Counted from the stretch's first letter, positions 27,191-36,390 are shown. The stretch: 64,000 bases of DNA from Piscinibacter gummiphilus (GCF_032681285.1 NZ_CP136336.1:3459001-3523000), one strand, 5' to 3'. Translations and numbers: made by a program. The notes: generated by a model not told the origin, from the sequence alone.

Positions 27191-28894
27191 ATGTACCAGT
27201 ACACCTCCTTCGACACCCAGTTCGTCAAGCAACGCGCTGCCCAGTTCCGCGACCAGCTCGAGCGCAACCTCGCCGGCAAGCTCGCCGACGACGACTTCCG
27301 CGCGCTGCGCCTGCAAAACGGCTGGTACATCCAGCGCCATGCGCCCATGGCCCGCATCGCCGTGCCTTACGGCGAGCTGAGCAGCACGCAGCTGCGCATG
27401 CTCGCGCGCATCGCCCGCGAATTCGACCGGGGCTACGCGCACTTCACCACGCGTCAGAACTGCCAGTACAACTGGATTCCGTTGCCCAAGGCCGCGGACG
27501 TGATGGACCTGCTGGCCTCGGTCTCGATGCACGGCATCCAGACCAGCGGCAACTGCATTCGCAACATCACGAGCGACTGCTTCGCCGGTGTCGCGGCCGA
27601 CGAGATCGTCGACCCGCGCCCCTACTGCGAAATCCTGCGCCAGTGGAGCACGCTGCACCCCGAGTTCGCCCACCTGCCGCGCAAGTTCAAGATCGCGGTG
27701 AGCGGCGCCAAGGAAGACCGCGCCGCCATCGCCTGGCACGACATCGGTCTGCAGCTCCTGAAGAACGACAAGGGCGAGGTCGGCTTCAAGGTGCTCGTGG
27801 GTGGCGGCATGGGCCGCACGCCAATCATCGGCACCGTCATCAGCGAGTTCACGCCTTGGCAGAACATCCTCGTGTTCATCGAGGCGATCGTGCGCGTCTA
27901 CAACCGCTATGGCCGCCGCGACAACATGTACAAGGCGCGCATCAAGATCCTGGTGAAGGCCGAAGGCCAGAAGTTCATCGACGCGGTTGCCAAGGAGTAC
28001 CAGGACATCCTCGAGCGCGATCTCGATGGTGCCTCTCACATCCTCACGCAAGCCGAGTTCGACCGCGTCAACGCCTGCTTCGTGCGCCCGGCCGGTGTGG
28101 CGCCGATTGCGAACTCTAAGCTGCACGTGCCCGCCGACGCCCCCGACGCCTTCAAGCGCTGGACCGAACGCAACGTGCACGCCCACCAGGTGCCCGGCTA
28201 TCGCGCCGTGACCCTCTCGCTCAAGCGCACGGGCCAAGCCCCTGGCGACGCCACCGACACGCAGATGGAACTGGCCGCCGACCTCGCCGACAAGTTCAGC
28301 AGCGGTGAGCTGCGCGTCTCGCACGACCAGAACCTGGTGCTGCCCTGGGTCAAGGAGAGCGATCTCTTCACGCTGTGGCAAGAGGCCAAGGCCGCAAGCT
28401 TCGCCACGCCCAACATCGGCCTGCTCACCGACATGATCGCCTGCCCCGGCGGCGACTTCTGCGCCCTGGCCAACGCCCGCTCCATCCCCATCGCAGCCGA
28501 CATCACCGAGCGCTTCGACGACATCGACGAGCTCTACGACATCGGCGACATCGACCTGCACATCAGCGGCTGCATCAACTCCTGCGGCCACCACCACAGC
28601 GGCCACATCGGCATCCTCGGCGTGGATAAAGACGGCAAGGAGTGGTACCAGGTGTCGCTCGGCGGCCTCGATGGCTCGGCCATCGGCGGCCATGCCTCCA
28701 CACCCGGCAAGGTGATCGGGCCCTCGTTCGCCGCCGAAGAAGTGGCCGACGTGATCGAAGCCGTGCTCGACACCTACCGCGAGCAGCGCAGCAGCGCGGC
28801 CGAGCGCTTCATCGACACCGTCAAGCGCATCGGGCTCGACCCGTTCAAGACCGCTGCCAACGCACAGCGCCGCGCCACGGCGCAGCAGGCCTAA
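27191..28894 (+). CDS. cysI: Assimilatory sulfite reductase, sirohaem-iron-sulfur subunit
   Basis: A 567-residue nitrite/sulfite reductase family protein. The pair of ferredoxin-like half-domains is present with cluster and sirohaem ligands in LTDMIACPGGDFCALANARS and ISGCINSCGHHHSGHIG. It reduces sulfite to sulfide. No flavoprotein CysJ is encoded nearby; fdxA and a ferredoxin-NADP reductase at the end of the cluster could supply electrons (inference). Confidence 0.94.
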   Translation: MYQYTSFDTQFVKQRAAQFRDQLERNLAGKLADDDFRALRLQNGWYIQRHAPMARIAVPYGELSSTQLRMLARIAREFDRGYAHFTTRQNCQYNWIPLPKAADVMDLLASVSMHGIQTSGNCIRNITSDCFAGVAADEIVDPRPYCEILRQWSTLHPEFAHLPRKFKIAVSGAKEDRAAIAWHDIGLQLLKNDKGEVGFKVLVGGGMGRTPIIGTVISEFTPWQNILVFIEAIVRVYNRYGRRDNMYKARIKILVKAEGQKFIDAVAKEYQDILERDLDGASHILTQAEFDRVNACFVRPAGVAPIANSKLHVPADAPDAFKRWTERNVHAHQVPGYRAVTLSLKRTGQAPGDATDTQMELAADLADKFSSGELRVSHDQNLVLPWVKESDLFTLWQEAKAASFATPNIGLLTDMIACPGGDFCALANARSIPIAADITERFDDIDELYDIGDIDLHISGCINSCGHHHSGHIGILGVDKDGKEWYQVSLGGLDGSAIGGHASTPGKVIGPSFAAEEVADVIEAVLDTYREQRSSAAERFIDTVKRIGLDPFKTAANAQRRATAQQA

Positions 28895-28906
28895 AGAGTG
28901 ATCGCC

Positions 28907-29440
28907 ATGAAGTTCATCACCTCCACCAATGACCGCTGGCACACCGTAACCGGCGAAGACGGCCCGCTTGTCACCGTCACCCACACGCCTTACAGCCTGC
29001 TCACGCTGAGCCAGTGGCACGGCGTGCGCGCCCAATGGCCGCAAGGCGTGCCGGTCGGCGTGATCTACCCGAACGATGCGGACATCGAAGAACTCGAAGC
29101 CGACCTGCCGCGCCTGAGTCTCGTCGCACTGCAGTTCCCCAAGTGGACCGACGGCCGCGCCTACAGCCAGGCGCACATCCTGCGCTCGCGCTACCGCTAC
29201 CAGGGCGAGGTCCGCGCCACCGGCGAGGCGCTGGTCGACATGGTCTCGCTGATGCAGCGGACCGGCTTCGATGCCGTGGCCTTGCGCGCCGACCAGTCGA
29301 TCGAGGCCGCCGAGCGCGCGCTGCGCTTCTTCCCCGGCTACTACCAGGGCGACGTGAACGAGCGCCGCCCGCTCTTCGCACGCCCGGCGGGTGAGGCGTA
29401 CACCACCGAAGAATTCAACCAGGCAGGTTCGTCGATATGA
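28907..29440 (+). CDS. DUF934 family protein of the sulfate-assimilation operon
   Basis: A 177-residue protein of the DUF934 family, marked by GVIYPNDADIEELEADLPRLSLVALQFPKWTDGRAYSQA-type sequence (seen here in two adjacent blocks) and RSRYRYQGEVRATG. It is found in proteobacteria next to cysI and cysH and is thought to assist sulfite reduction, but its biochemical role is not established. ATG 28907 is preferred over GTG 28898 because AAGAG lies about 10 nt upstream of it. It overlaps cysH by 4 nt. Confidence 0.88.
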   Translation: MKFITSTNDRWHTVTGEDGPLVTVTHTPYSLLTLSQWHGVRAQWPQGVPVGVIYPNDADIEELEADLPRLSLVALQFPKWTDGRAYSQAHILRSRYRYQGEVRATGEALVDMVSLMQRTGFDAVALRADQSIEAAERALRFFPGYYQGDVNERRPLFARPAGEAYTTEEFNQAGSSI

Positions 29441-30189
29441 GCGCCATCGCCCTCTACGACCGGCTCACGCCGGACTTCGACCGCCGCGTGGCCAACGCGG
29501 TGGCCGTGCTGAAGCAGGCCGCCGCCGAGCACCCCGGCAAGGTGGTGCAGGCCACGAGCCTCGGTGCAGAAGACATGGTGCTCACCGACCTCATCGCCAA
29601 GCACCAGATCGGCATCGCCATCGGCACGCTGGAAACCGGCAAGCTGCACGCCGAGACGGTCGCCCTGATCCCGCGCATCGAAGAGCGCTACGGCCTCAAG
29701 GTCGAGGTCTACCGCCCCGAAGCCGATGCCGTGATCCATTTCGTGAAGAACCACGGCGAGAAGGCGATGTACGAAAGCATCGACCTGCGCAAGGGCTGCT
29801 GCGGCATCCGCAAGCTCGAGCCGCTGTCGCGCATGCTGTCTGCCCGCACCGCGTGGGTGACCGGCCTGCGCCGCGAGCAGAGCAACAACCGCGGCGACGT
29901 GCCCTTCAGTGAGCCCGACGACAAGGGCCGCATCAAGTTCAGCCCGCTGGCCGACTGGACGTGGAACGACGTCTGGCACTACATCGCCGCGAACAACGTG
30001 CCCTACAACCCGCTGCACGACGAGTTCATGCCCAGCATCGGCTGCGCACCGTGCACGCGCGCGATCGCCGTGGGCGAAGACTTCCGTGCCGGCCGCTGGT
30101 GGTGGGAAGACGAGAAGGCCAAGGAGTGCGGACTGCACGTCCATGGCGCAGAAGAAGCTGCTGTTTCGATGATTGGAGATAGGAAATGA
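29437..30189 (+). CDS. cysH: Adenylyl-sulfate (APS) reductase, iron-sulfur type
   Basis: A 250-residue reductase that makes sulfite from activated sulfate using thioredoxin or glutaredoxin. The cysteine pairs KGCCGIRK and IGCAPCTRA indicate the [4Fe-4S] form that prefers APS to PAPS. This matches the absence of an APS kinase domain on cysN. The C-terminal ECGLH holds the catalytic cysteine. ATGA overlaps link it to the genes on both sides. Confidence 0.95.
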   Translation: MSAIALYDRLTPDFDRRVANAVAVLKQAAAEHPGKVVQATSLGAEDMVLTDLIAKHQIGIAIGTLETGKLHAETVALIPRIEERYGLKVEVYRPEADAVIHFVKNHGEKAMYESIDLRKGCCGIRKLEPLSRMLSARTAWVTGLRREQSNNRGDVPFSEPDDKGRIKFSPLADWTWNDVWHYIAANNVPYNPLHDEFMPSIGCAPCTRAIAVGEDFRAGRWWWEDEKAKECGLHVHGAEEAAVSMIGDRK

Positions 30190-31145
30190 ACGCCCCGCTG
30201 ACCGTGGAGCAACTGCTCCCCGAGCTGGACCACACCCACCTCGACTGGCTCGAAGAAGAAGCCATCTTCATCCTGCGCGAAACCGTGGCCGCCTTCGAGC
30301 GCCCGGCCCTGCTGTTCTCGGGCGGCAAGGATTCCTGCGTGGTCCTGCGCCTGGCCGAGAAAGCGTTCAAGACCCGTGGCAAGGACGGCGAGTTCAAGGG
30401 CCGCCTGCCCTTCCCGCTGCTGCACGTGGACACCGGCCACAACTTCCCCGAGGTCATTGAGTTCCGTGACCGCCGCGTGGCCGAAATGGGCGAGCGCCTG
30501 GTGGTCGGCCACCTCGAAGACTCGATCAAGCGCGGCACCGTGCGCCTCTCGCATCCTCTGGAGTCGCGCAACGGCCACCAGACCGTGGCCCTGCTCGAGG
30601 CAATCGAGGAGCACCGCTTCGACGTGCTGATGGGCGGCGCCCGCCGCGACGAAGAGAAGGCGCGCGCGAAAGAGCGCATCTTCAGCCACCGCGACAGCTT
30701 CGGCCAATGGCAGCCGAAGGAGCAGCACCCCGAACTGTGGACACTCTTCAACACCCGCATCAAGCCGGGCGAGCACATGCGCGCCTTCCCGATCAGCAAC
30801 TGGACCGAGCTCGACGTGTGGCTGTACATCGCCCGCGAGAACATCCCGCTGCCGACGCTCTACTACGCGCACGACCGCAAGATCATCCGCCGCAAGGGCC
30901 TGTTGGTGCCGCTCACCGAGGTGACGCCGCCGGAAGGCGACGAGCAGATCGAAACCGCTCAGGTGCGCTTCCGCACCGTCGGCGACATGACCTGCACCTG
31001 CCCGGTAGAAAGCCCGGCCGCCAACGCCACCGACATCGTGGCCGAGACGCTCAAGGTCACCGTGAGCGAACGCGGCGCGACCCGCATGGACGACCGCACG
31101 TCGGATGCTTCGATGGAGCGCCGCAAGAAAGAAGGCTATTTCTGA
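30186..31145 (+). CDS. cysD: Sulfate adenylyltransferase subunit 2
   Basis: A 319-residue PP-loop ATP pyrophosphatase (LLFSGGKDSCVVLRL) that forms APS from sulfate and ATP with CysN. Length and the conserved C-terminus ending ERRKKEGYF are those of CysD. It overlaps cysH by 4 nt and precedes cysN by 2 nt. Confidence 0.97.
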   Translation: MNAPLTVEQLLPELDHTHLDWLEEEAIFILRETVAAFERPALLFSGGKDSCVVLRLAEKAFKTRGKDGEFKGRLPFPLLHVDTGHNFPEVIEFRDRRVAEMGERLVVGHLEDSIKRGTVRLSHPLESRNGHQTVALLEAIEEHRFDVLMGGARRDEEKARAKERIFSHRDSFGQWQPKEQHPELWTLFNTRIKPGEHMRAFPISNWTELDVWLYIARENIPLPTLYYAHDRKIIRRKGLLVPLTEVTPPEGDEQIETAQVRFRTVGDMTCTCPVESPAANATDIVAETLKVTVSERGATRMDDRTSDASMERRKKEGYF

Positions 31146-31147
31146 TC

Positions 31148-32434
31148 ATGAGTACCGCAGCACCCGCCATCAAAGACCACCGCGCCCTGCGCTTCCTGAC
31201 CGCAGGCAGCGTGGACGACGGCAAGAGCACCCTCATCGGCCGCCTGCTGTACGACAGCCGCGCCATCCTCGCTGACCAGCTCGACACGCTGGAGAAAAAG
31301 GCTGCGGGCCAACCGATCGACCTGTCGCTCCTGACCGACGGCCTGGAAGCCGAGCGCGAGCAAGGCATCACGATCGACGTCGCCTACCGCTACTTCGCCA
31401 CCAAGCAGCGCAAGTTCATCATTGCCGACGCGCCGGGCCATGAGCAGTACACCCGCAACATGGTGACGGCCGCGGCCGGCAGCGATGCCGCCGTGGTGCT
31501 GGTCGACATCACCAAGCTCGACACCTCGGCCAAGCCGGTGCCGCTGCTGCCGCAGACGCGCCGCCACGCGCTGCTGGCCCACCTGCTGCGTGTGCCCAGC
31601 ATCGTGTTTGCCGTCAACAAGCTCGACGCCGCCGCCGACCCCGCCCACGCCTTCAAGGCGGTGAGCGAGTCGCTGACCGCGTTTGCCAAGCAAGCGGGCA
31701 TCGCAGTGGCCGGCATCATCCCCGTCTCGGCCCTGCGTGGCGACAACGTCACGCAGCCACTCGACGCCGACTGGTACGACGGCCCCTCGCTGCTGCAACT
31801 GCTGGAGTCGCTGCCCGCGCTGCAGGAGCGCAAGGACGGCGACCTGCTGATCCCCGTGCAATACGTGAGCCGCGAAGGCGAAGGCACTGGCAACCAGCCG
31901 CGCACGCTCTACGGCCGCGTGGCCCACGGCCGTGTGAAGCCCGGCGACGAAGTGCAGATCTTCCCGAGCGGCCAGACCGCCATCGTGGCCGAAGTACGGC
32001 TCGCGAGCGAAGTGGTCGACGTGGTCGAAGCCGGCCGCTCCGCCGGCGTGGTGCTCGACCGCCAGCTCGACGTCTCGCGCGGCGACTGGATCGCCACCCC
32101 GAAAACCGTGCACGAGACCAATCGCTTCAGCGCGACGCTCGCCTGGCTCGACACCGAGCCGGCACAGGTCGGCCGCAAGTACTGGGTGCGCCACGGCAAC
32201 CGCTGGGTGCAGGCACGCATCGCCAGCATCGAGAGCCGCCTCGACATCCACTCGCTCGAAGCGACCGAAGCACACCAGCTCGCGGTCAACGAGATCGGCC
32301 ACGTGATCGTGGAGACGCAGCAGGCGCTTCCGGTCGAGTCTTACGAGTCCAACCGCGTCGGCGGCTCGCTCATCATCGTCGACCCGGCCAGCAACCGCAC
32401 GAGCGGTGCGCTGCTCGTCAAAGGCGCTGCGTAA
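31148..32434 (+). CDS. cysN: Sulfate adenylyltransferase subunit 1 (GTPase)
   Basis: A 428-residue EF-Tu-like GTPase that drives CysD. The P-loop is GSVDDGKSTLIGRLL, switch II DAPGHEQYTRNM, and the G4 motif NKLD. There is no fused CysC kinase, consistent with direct APS reduction. ATG 31148 is used; the frame is open to 30707 but that part overlaps cysD. Confidence 0.97.
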   Translation: MSTAAPAIKDHRALRFLTAGSVDDGKSTLIGRLLYDSRAILADQLDTLEKKAAGQPIDLSLLTDGLEAEREQGITIDVAYRYFATKQRKFIIADAPGHEQYTRNMVTAAAGSDAAVVLVDITKLDTSAKPVPLLPQTRRHALLAHLLRVPSIVFAVNKLDAAADPAHAFKAVSESLTAFAKQAGIAVAGIIPVSALRGDNVTQPLDADWYDGPSLLQLLESLPALQERKDGDLLIPVQYVSREGEGTGNQPRTLYGRVAHGRVKPGDEVQIFPSGQTAIVAEVRLASEVVDVVEAGRSAGVVLDRQLDVSRGDWIATPKTVHETNRFSATLAWLDTEPAQVGRKYWVRHGNRWVQARIASIESRLDIHSLEATEAHQLAVNEIGHVIVETQQALPVESYESNRVGGSLIIVDPASNRTSGALLVKGAA

Positions 32435-32437
32435 GTC

Positions 32438-33247
32438 ATGGGCAAGGTGATCTTCATCGGCGCAGGCCCCGGGGCCGCCGACCTGATCACCTTGCGTGGC
32501 GCACGCCTGCTCGCCACGGCTGACGTGGTGCTGTACGACGCGCTCACCGACCCGGCTCTGCGTGAGTACGCGCCCAAAGCTCGCTGGCTGCATGTCGGCA
32601 AGCGCGGCTTCGCCGACAGCACCGGCCAGGCCACGATCAATGCGCTGCTTGTGAAGCATGCCAACGAAGCGCAGACCGTCGTGCGACTGAAAGGCGGCGA
32701 CCCGAGCGTCTTCGGGCGCCTGGAGGAAGAGCTGCTGGCCCTCGCCGAGCACGGCATCGAGACCGAAGTCGTGCCGGGTGTGACCTCTGCATTGGCCGCC
32801 GCCGCCAGCAGCCAACGCCCCCTCACCCGCCGCGGCTCCGGCCGCAGCGTGAGCTTCGCCACAGCGATGACGCGCACGGGCGACCTCAACGCCAGCCGCA
32901 CGGCCGACACCGAAGTCTTCTACATGGCCGGCAAGCAGCTCGCCGAGCTGTCGCGCCAGTTGATGGCCGCAGGCTGGCCGGCTGACACGCCGGTGAGCGT
33001 CGTCTCCCGCGCCGGCTGGCCCGATGCACTGCACACCGAACACCCCGTCGGCGAACTGGCGCGCGGCAGCGTCCTGCACGCCGGCCGCCCCACCATCGTG
33101 ACGGTGGGGGCTGGCGCTATGCCACTGAGTCCCTTGATTTCCGACAACGGTGCACCTTCGGGGGAAACCCTCAAGCCCCTAAAATGCACCGTTTCGCCGC
33201 ACGGCGGCGACCCACGCACCCACTCCAACTTTCCGCAAGAGCCATGA
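32438..33247 (+). CDS. cobA: Uroporphyrinogen-III C-methyltransferase
   Basis: A 269-residue SAM-dependent methyltransferase making precorrin-2 for sirohaem, the CysI cofactor. It begins with the [15 protein letters not shown] motif and has [13 protein letters not shown] and VVPGVTSA. This is the stand-alone enzyme, without the CysG oxidase/chelatase part. The last 30 or so residues look unlike the family and coincide with the fdxA promoter region, so the natural stop may have moved. It overlaps fdxA by 4 nt. Confidence 0.92.
   Translation: MGKVIFIGAGPGAADLITLRGARLLATADVVLYDALTDPALREYAPKARWLHVGKRGFADSTGQATINALLVKHANEAQTVVRLKGGDPSVFGRLEEELLALAEHGIETEVVPGVTSALAAAASSQRPLTRRGSGRSVSFATAMTRTGDLNASRTADTEVFYMAGKQLAELSRQLMAAGWPADTPVSVVSRAGWPDALHTEHPVGELARGSVLHAGRPTIVTVGAGAMPLSPLISDNGAPSGETLKPLKCTVSPHGGDPRTHSNFPQEP
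33158..33185 (+). promoter_or_regulatory. Possible fdxA promoter inside the cobA 3' end
   Basis: TAAAAT at 33180-33185 resembles a -10 box and lies about 60 nt before the fdxA start, within atypical cobA coding sequence. The -35 region is weak. Confidence 0.35.
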
Positions 33248-33567
33248 CGCACGTTGTCACCGAAGCCTGCATCCGCTGCAAATACACCGACTGCGTGGAT
33301 GTCTGTCCAGTCGATTGCTTCCGCGAGGGCCCCAACTTCCTCTCGATCGACCCCGACGAGTGCATCGACTGCGCCGTGTGCATCCCCGAGTGCCCGGTCA
33401 ACGCGATCCTTCCCGAGGAAGACGTGCCCGCCGACCAGCAGCACATGATCAAGATCAACGCCGACCTTTCCAAGGGTTGGCCGAGCATCACCAAGCGCAA
33501 GGCGCCGCTGCCCGATGCCGACGAGTGGAAAGACAAGACCGGCAAGCTGTCGGAGTTGAAGAAGTAA
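33244..33567 (+). CDS. fdxA: Seven-iron ferredoxin FdxA
   Basis: A 107-residue ferredoxin with one [3Fe-4S] and one [4Fe-4S] cluster. The cysteines occur in [19 protein letters not shown] and [16 protein letters not shown], as in Azotobacter-type FdI/FdxA. It lies between sirohaem synthesis and a ferredoxin-NADP reductase, suggesting electron transfer among them. Confidence 0.95.
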   Translation: MTHVVTEACIRCKYTDCVDVCPVDCFREGPNFLSIDPDECIDCAVCIPECPVNAILPEEDVPADQQHMIKINADLSKGWPSITKRKAPLPDADEWKDKTGKLSELKK

Positions 33568-33576
33568 GTTCAGCCG

Positions 33577-34626
33577 ATGATCGACACCGATGCGCTGATC
33601 GTCGGCGCCGGCCCGGTGGGCCTGTTCCAGGTGTTCGAACTCGGCCTGCTCGAGATCAAGGCCCACGTGGTGGACTCGCTCGCCGCTCCCGGCGGGCAGT
33701 GCATCGAGCTCTACCCCGACAAGCCGATCTACGACATTCCGGCCGTGCCGCGCAGCACCGGCCGCGAGCTCGTCGACAGCCTGCTCAAGCAGATCGAGCC
33801 CTTCGGCGCCACCTTCCATCTCGGGCAGGAGGTGACCGTGGTGCGCAAAGAAGCCGACGGCCGCTTCCATGTCGAGACGAGCAAGGGCACGCGCTTTCTG
33901 GCCAAGACTGTCTTCGTGGCGGGCGGTGTGGGCTCGTTCCAGCCGCGCAGGCTCAAAGTCGACGGCCTCGACAAATACGAAGGCACCCAGCTCTTCCACC
34001 ACGTGAAGACACCGGCGGCCTTCGCCGGCAAGCAGCTCGTGATCGTCGGCGGCGGGGACTCGGCGCTCGACTGGGCCTTGCACTTTGCACAAGACGGGCC
34101 CGACAAGGCCGAGAGCGTGATCCTGCTGCACCGGCGCGACGGCTTCCAGGCGGCGCCCGCGAGCATCGCGAAGATGCGCGCGCTGTGCGACGCGATGCAG
34201 ATGCAGTTCATCGTCGGCCAGATCACCGGCCTCGAAGAACATGAAGGCCGACTCACCGCCGTGAAGGTCACCGGGGGTGATGCGGTCACTCGCGTGGTGC
34301 CGCTCGATGCGCTCCTGGTCTTCTTCGGCCTGAGTCCAAAGCTCGGCCCCATCGCCGACTGGGGGCTGGACCTGGAACGCAAGCAGGTCGTCGTCGACAC
34401 CGAGAAGTTCGAGACCAGCGTGCCGGGCATCTTTGCCGTGGGTGACGTCAACACCTACCCCGGCAAGAAGAAGCTCATCCTGTCGGGCTTCCACGAAGCG
34501 ACGCTGGCGGCCTTCGGCGCGGCGCCCTACGTCTTCCCCGACAAACGCATCCAGCTGCAATACACGACCGCCAGCCCGAAGCTTCACAAGCTGCTCGGCG
34601 TGGAGTCACCCTCATTCGACGACTGA
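33577..34626 (+). CDS. Ferredoxin-NADP reductase, thioredoxin-reductase-like type
   Basis: A 349-residue flavoprotein with FAD-binding [16 protein letters not shown] and NAD(P)-binding [15 protein letters not shown] motifs but no CxxC between them, which defines the TrxR-like ferredoxin-NADP reductases. The C-terminal [16 protein letters not shown] block is typical. It starts 9 nt after fdxA. It is the last chromosomal gene before the prophage. Confidence 0.93.
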   Translation: MIDTDALIVGAGPVGLFQVFELGLLEIKAHVVDSLAAPGGQCIELYPDKPIYDIPAVPRSTGRELVDSLLKQIEPFGATFHLGQEVTVVRKEADGRFHVETSKGTRFLAKTVFVAGGVGSFQPRRLKVDGLDKYEGTQLFHHVKTPAAFAGKQLVIVGGGDSALDWALHFAQDGPDKAESVILLHRRDGFQAAPASIAKMRALCDAMQMQFIVGQITGLEEHEGRLTAVKVTGGDAVTRVVPLDALLVFFGLSPKLGPIADWGLDLERKQVVVDTEKFETSVPGIFAVGDVNTYPGKKKLILSGFHEATLAAFGAAPYVFPDKRIQLQYTTASPKLHKLLGVESPSFDD

Positions 34627-34632
34627 CATAAT
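34604..34632 (+). promoter_or_regulatory. Promoter-like sequence preceding the TPP riboswitch
   Basis: CATAAT at 34627-34632 is a plausible -10 box just after the FNR stop; the -35 region around 34604 is weak. A GCTGTGC/GCACAGC hairpin (34641-34659) lies between it and the aptamer. Confidence 0.45.
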
Positions 34633-34659
34633 CCGTTCCTGCTGTGCCTCGCGCACAGC

Positions 34660-34748
34660 ATCCGCTAGGGGTGTTGAGAGCCATGCCAATGGCACTCGAC
34701 TGAGAGAGTCCCTTTGAACCTGATTGAGGTAAGCCTCGTTCCGCGGAT
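34660..34748 (+). ncRNA. TPP riboswitch (THI element), 3' part altered
   Basis: The conserved TPP aptamer blocks are present in order: TAGGGGTG (34666-34673), a P3 hairpin GAGAGCCAT/ATGGCACTC, the pyrimidine-sensing CTGAGA (34700-34705), and CCCTTTGAACCTGAT (34710-34724). P1 is closed by ATCCGC (34660-34665) pairing with GCGGAT (34743-34748). The 3' half departs from consensus: the P4 loop reads GGTAAGCC instead of GGTAATGCC, and the usual CGTAGGGAA junction is reduced to CGTTCC. In place of a thiamin gene, a serine recombinase starts 14 bp later. Riboswitch identity is firm; whether this copy still binds ligand is doubtful. Confidence 0.82.
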
Positions 34749-34761
34749 ATAAACTATCCAC
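34720..34761. other. Inferred left attachment site (attL)
   Basis: The chromosome-prophage junction must lie between the consensus part of the riboswitch and the integrase start. The segment holds an interrupted palindrome GGATA-TAAAC-TATCC (34745-34759); attachment sites of large serine recombinases are typically short imperfect palindromes. The exact crossover cannot be set without attR. Confidence 0.45.
34724..34753 (+). promoter_or_regulatory. Possible integrase promoter within the riboswitch 3' half
   Basis: TTGAGG (34724-34729) and TATAAA (34748-34753) are separated by 18 nt. Initiation would fall at about 34760, next to the ATG at 34762, giving a nearly leaderless integrase mRNA. No good Shine-Dalgarno sequence precedes the ATG. 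Confidence 0.4.
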
Positions 34762-36381
34762 ATGGAACAGCCGCCCCGCGTCTACAGCTACCTCCGCTTC
34801 AGCAACATCAAGCAGGCCGCCGGCGCCAGTGCTGACCGCCAGCGCTCCTACGCGGCCGAGTGGGCGGCTAAGCATGGCCTGCAGCTGGACGAAGAGCTCA
34901 GCATGCGCGACGAGGGCCTGTCGGCCTTTCACCAGACGCACATCAAGAAGGGCGCCCTGGGTGTCTTCCTGCGGGCGATCGAAGACGGCAAGGTGGCGCC
35001 AAAGTCGGTCTTGGTGGTCGAGAGCCTGGACCGCCTGTCTCGCGCGGAGCCGCTGCTTGCCCAGGCGCAGATGACGTCGATCATCAACGCCGACATCACC
35101 GTCGTGACCGCCAGCGACAACAAGGTGTACAGCCGGGAGCGCCTGAAGGCGAACCCGATGGATCTGATCTATTCCCTCCTGGTCATGATCCGCGCCCACG
35201 AAGAGAGCGACACCAAGAGCAAGCGCGTGACCGACGCCATCCGGCGCAAGTGCAAAGGGTGGGTGGCCGGCACATACCGCGGCCGCGTGAGCATCGGCCA
35301 GACGCCTGGCTGGCTGCGCATGGTCGACGGGAAGTGGGAGCTGATACCTGAACGTGTTGCGGCGATTCGCCTGGTCTTCGATCGCCACAGGGCTGGCCAC
35401 GGCATGGGGCACATCGTCAAGGAGCTGCACGACGCGGGACTGCAGGTGAGCGACTCAAAGCCGGACTCTGGCCATCTGATCCGGCTGTTCACGCAGCGCG
35501 CCCTGATCGGCGAGAAGCACGTCGAACTGGGCGACGAGACCTACGTGCTCGAAGGCTACTACCCGCCAGTGCTCACCAAGAAGGAGTGGGAGGCGCTCCA
35601 AACCGACACGGCGGAGCGCTCGCGGAAGTTCGTGAAGGGCGACATCCCGTCGATCCTCACCGGCTTCGGCGTGACCATCTGCGGCTACTGCGGGTCGCCG
35701 ATGAAGGGCCAAACTATGGCCAACAAGCGCCGTCCTGACGGGACGCTGTCCGATGGTCACCGTAGGCTGCAGTGTGCAGCAACGAACCGCGGCGGCTGCG
35801 CGGTTGAGGGCTCATGCTCGGCCGGCCCCATCGAGCGCGCCATCACCGGCTTCTGCTCCGACATGCTCAATCTGCGAGGCCTGGCGGGCGGGGACCGCTC
35901 GGTTGGGCCGCGCGCCGAGATAGAGGCCGCCCGGGCGAAGATGCGCGACATCGACGCGCAGCTGGAGCGCCTGACCGACGCGATGTTGTCCAGCGAGAGT
36001 GCGCCGGCAGCCTTCACCAAGCGCGCGCGTGAGCTCGAGGAGCAGCAGCACCTGCTGCGTGAGCGCATCAAGCAGCTGGAGGATGCTCTGGCTGTGGCAA
36101 CCCGCAGCGATCTAGCGGGAGCGGATCTCAAGTGGGCATCGCTGGCCAAGGCGGCGGAGCAGCTCGACTACACCGCACGCATGACGACCAGGCAAATGGT
36201 TGCCGACACCTTCCAGAAGATCGTGGTGTTCCATCACGGCATCAGGCCGCGACCCGGGCGCAGGGTTGGCATGGACGTCGTTCTGGTCAGCAAGGCCGGC
36301 ATCTCCCGCCTGATCGAAATATCTCCATCAGGTGCCTGGACGGTGGCCGATGAATTCGACCTCGAGGCCGTGACCGCATAG
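34762..36381 (+). CDS. Large serine recombinase (phage integrase)
   Basis: A 539-residue recombinase. The catalytic resolvase domain opens with VYSYLRFSNIKQ, placing the nucleophile at Ser14 in the Y-x-R-x-S motif; LVVESLDRLSRA is the second catalytic block. A recombinase domain follows (about 165-270), then a zinc ribbon with CGYCGSPM and downstream CAATNRGGC, and a coiled-coil-containing C-terminus. Such enzymes integrate phages at short unlinked sites without host factors. Its position directly after the truncated-looking riboswitch identifies the phage end. No recombination directionality factor is seen nearby. Confidence 0.95.
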   Translation: MEQPPRVYSYLRFSNIKQAAGASADRQRSYAAEWAAKHGLQLDEELSMRDEGLSAFHQTHIKKGALGVFLRAIEDGKVAPKSVLVVESLDRLSRAEPLLAQAQMTSIINADITVVTASDNKVYSRERLKANPMDLIYSLLVMIRAHEESDTKSKRVTDAIRRKCKGWVAGTYRGRVSIGQTPGWLRMVDGKWELIPERVAAIRLVFDRHRAGHGMGHIVKELHDAGLQVSDSKPDSGHLIRLFTQRALIGEKHVELGDETYVLEGYYPPVLTKKEWEALQTDTAERSRKFVKGDIPSILTGFGVTICGYCGSPMKGQTMANKRRPDGTLSDGHRRLQCAATNRGGCAVEGSCSAGPIERAITGFCSDMLNLRGLAGGDRSVGPRAEIEAARAKMRDIDAQLERLTDAMLSSESAPAAFTKRARELEEQQHLLRERIKQLEDALAVATRSDLAGADLKWASLAKAAEQLDYTARMTTRQMVADTFQKIVVFHHGIRPRPGRRVGMDVVLVSKAGISRLIEISPSGAWTVADEFDLEAVTA

Positions 36382-36390
36382 GCGACCAAA

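Noticed and set aside
34641..34659. Transcription terminator for the ferredoxin-NADP reductase gene
   Set aside because: The GCTGTGC/GCACAGC hairpin has no following T-run and lies in the leader of the riboswitch transcript.
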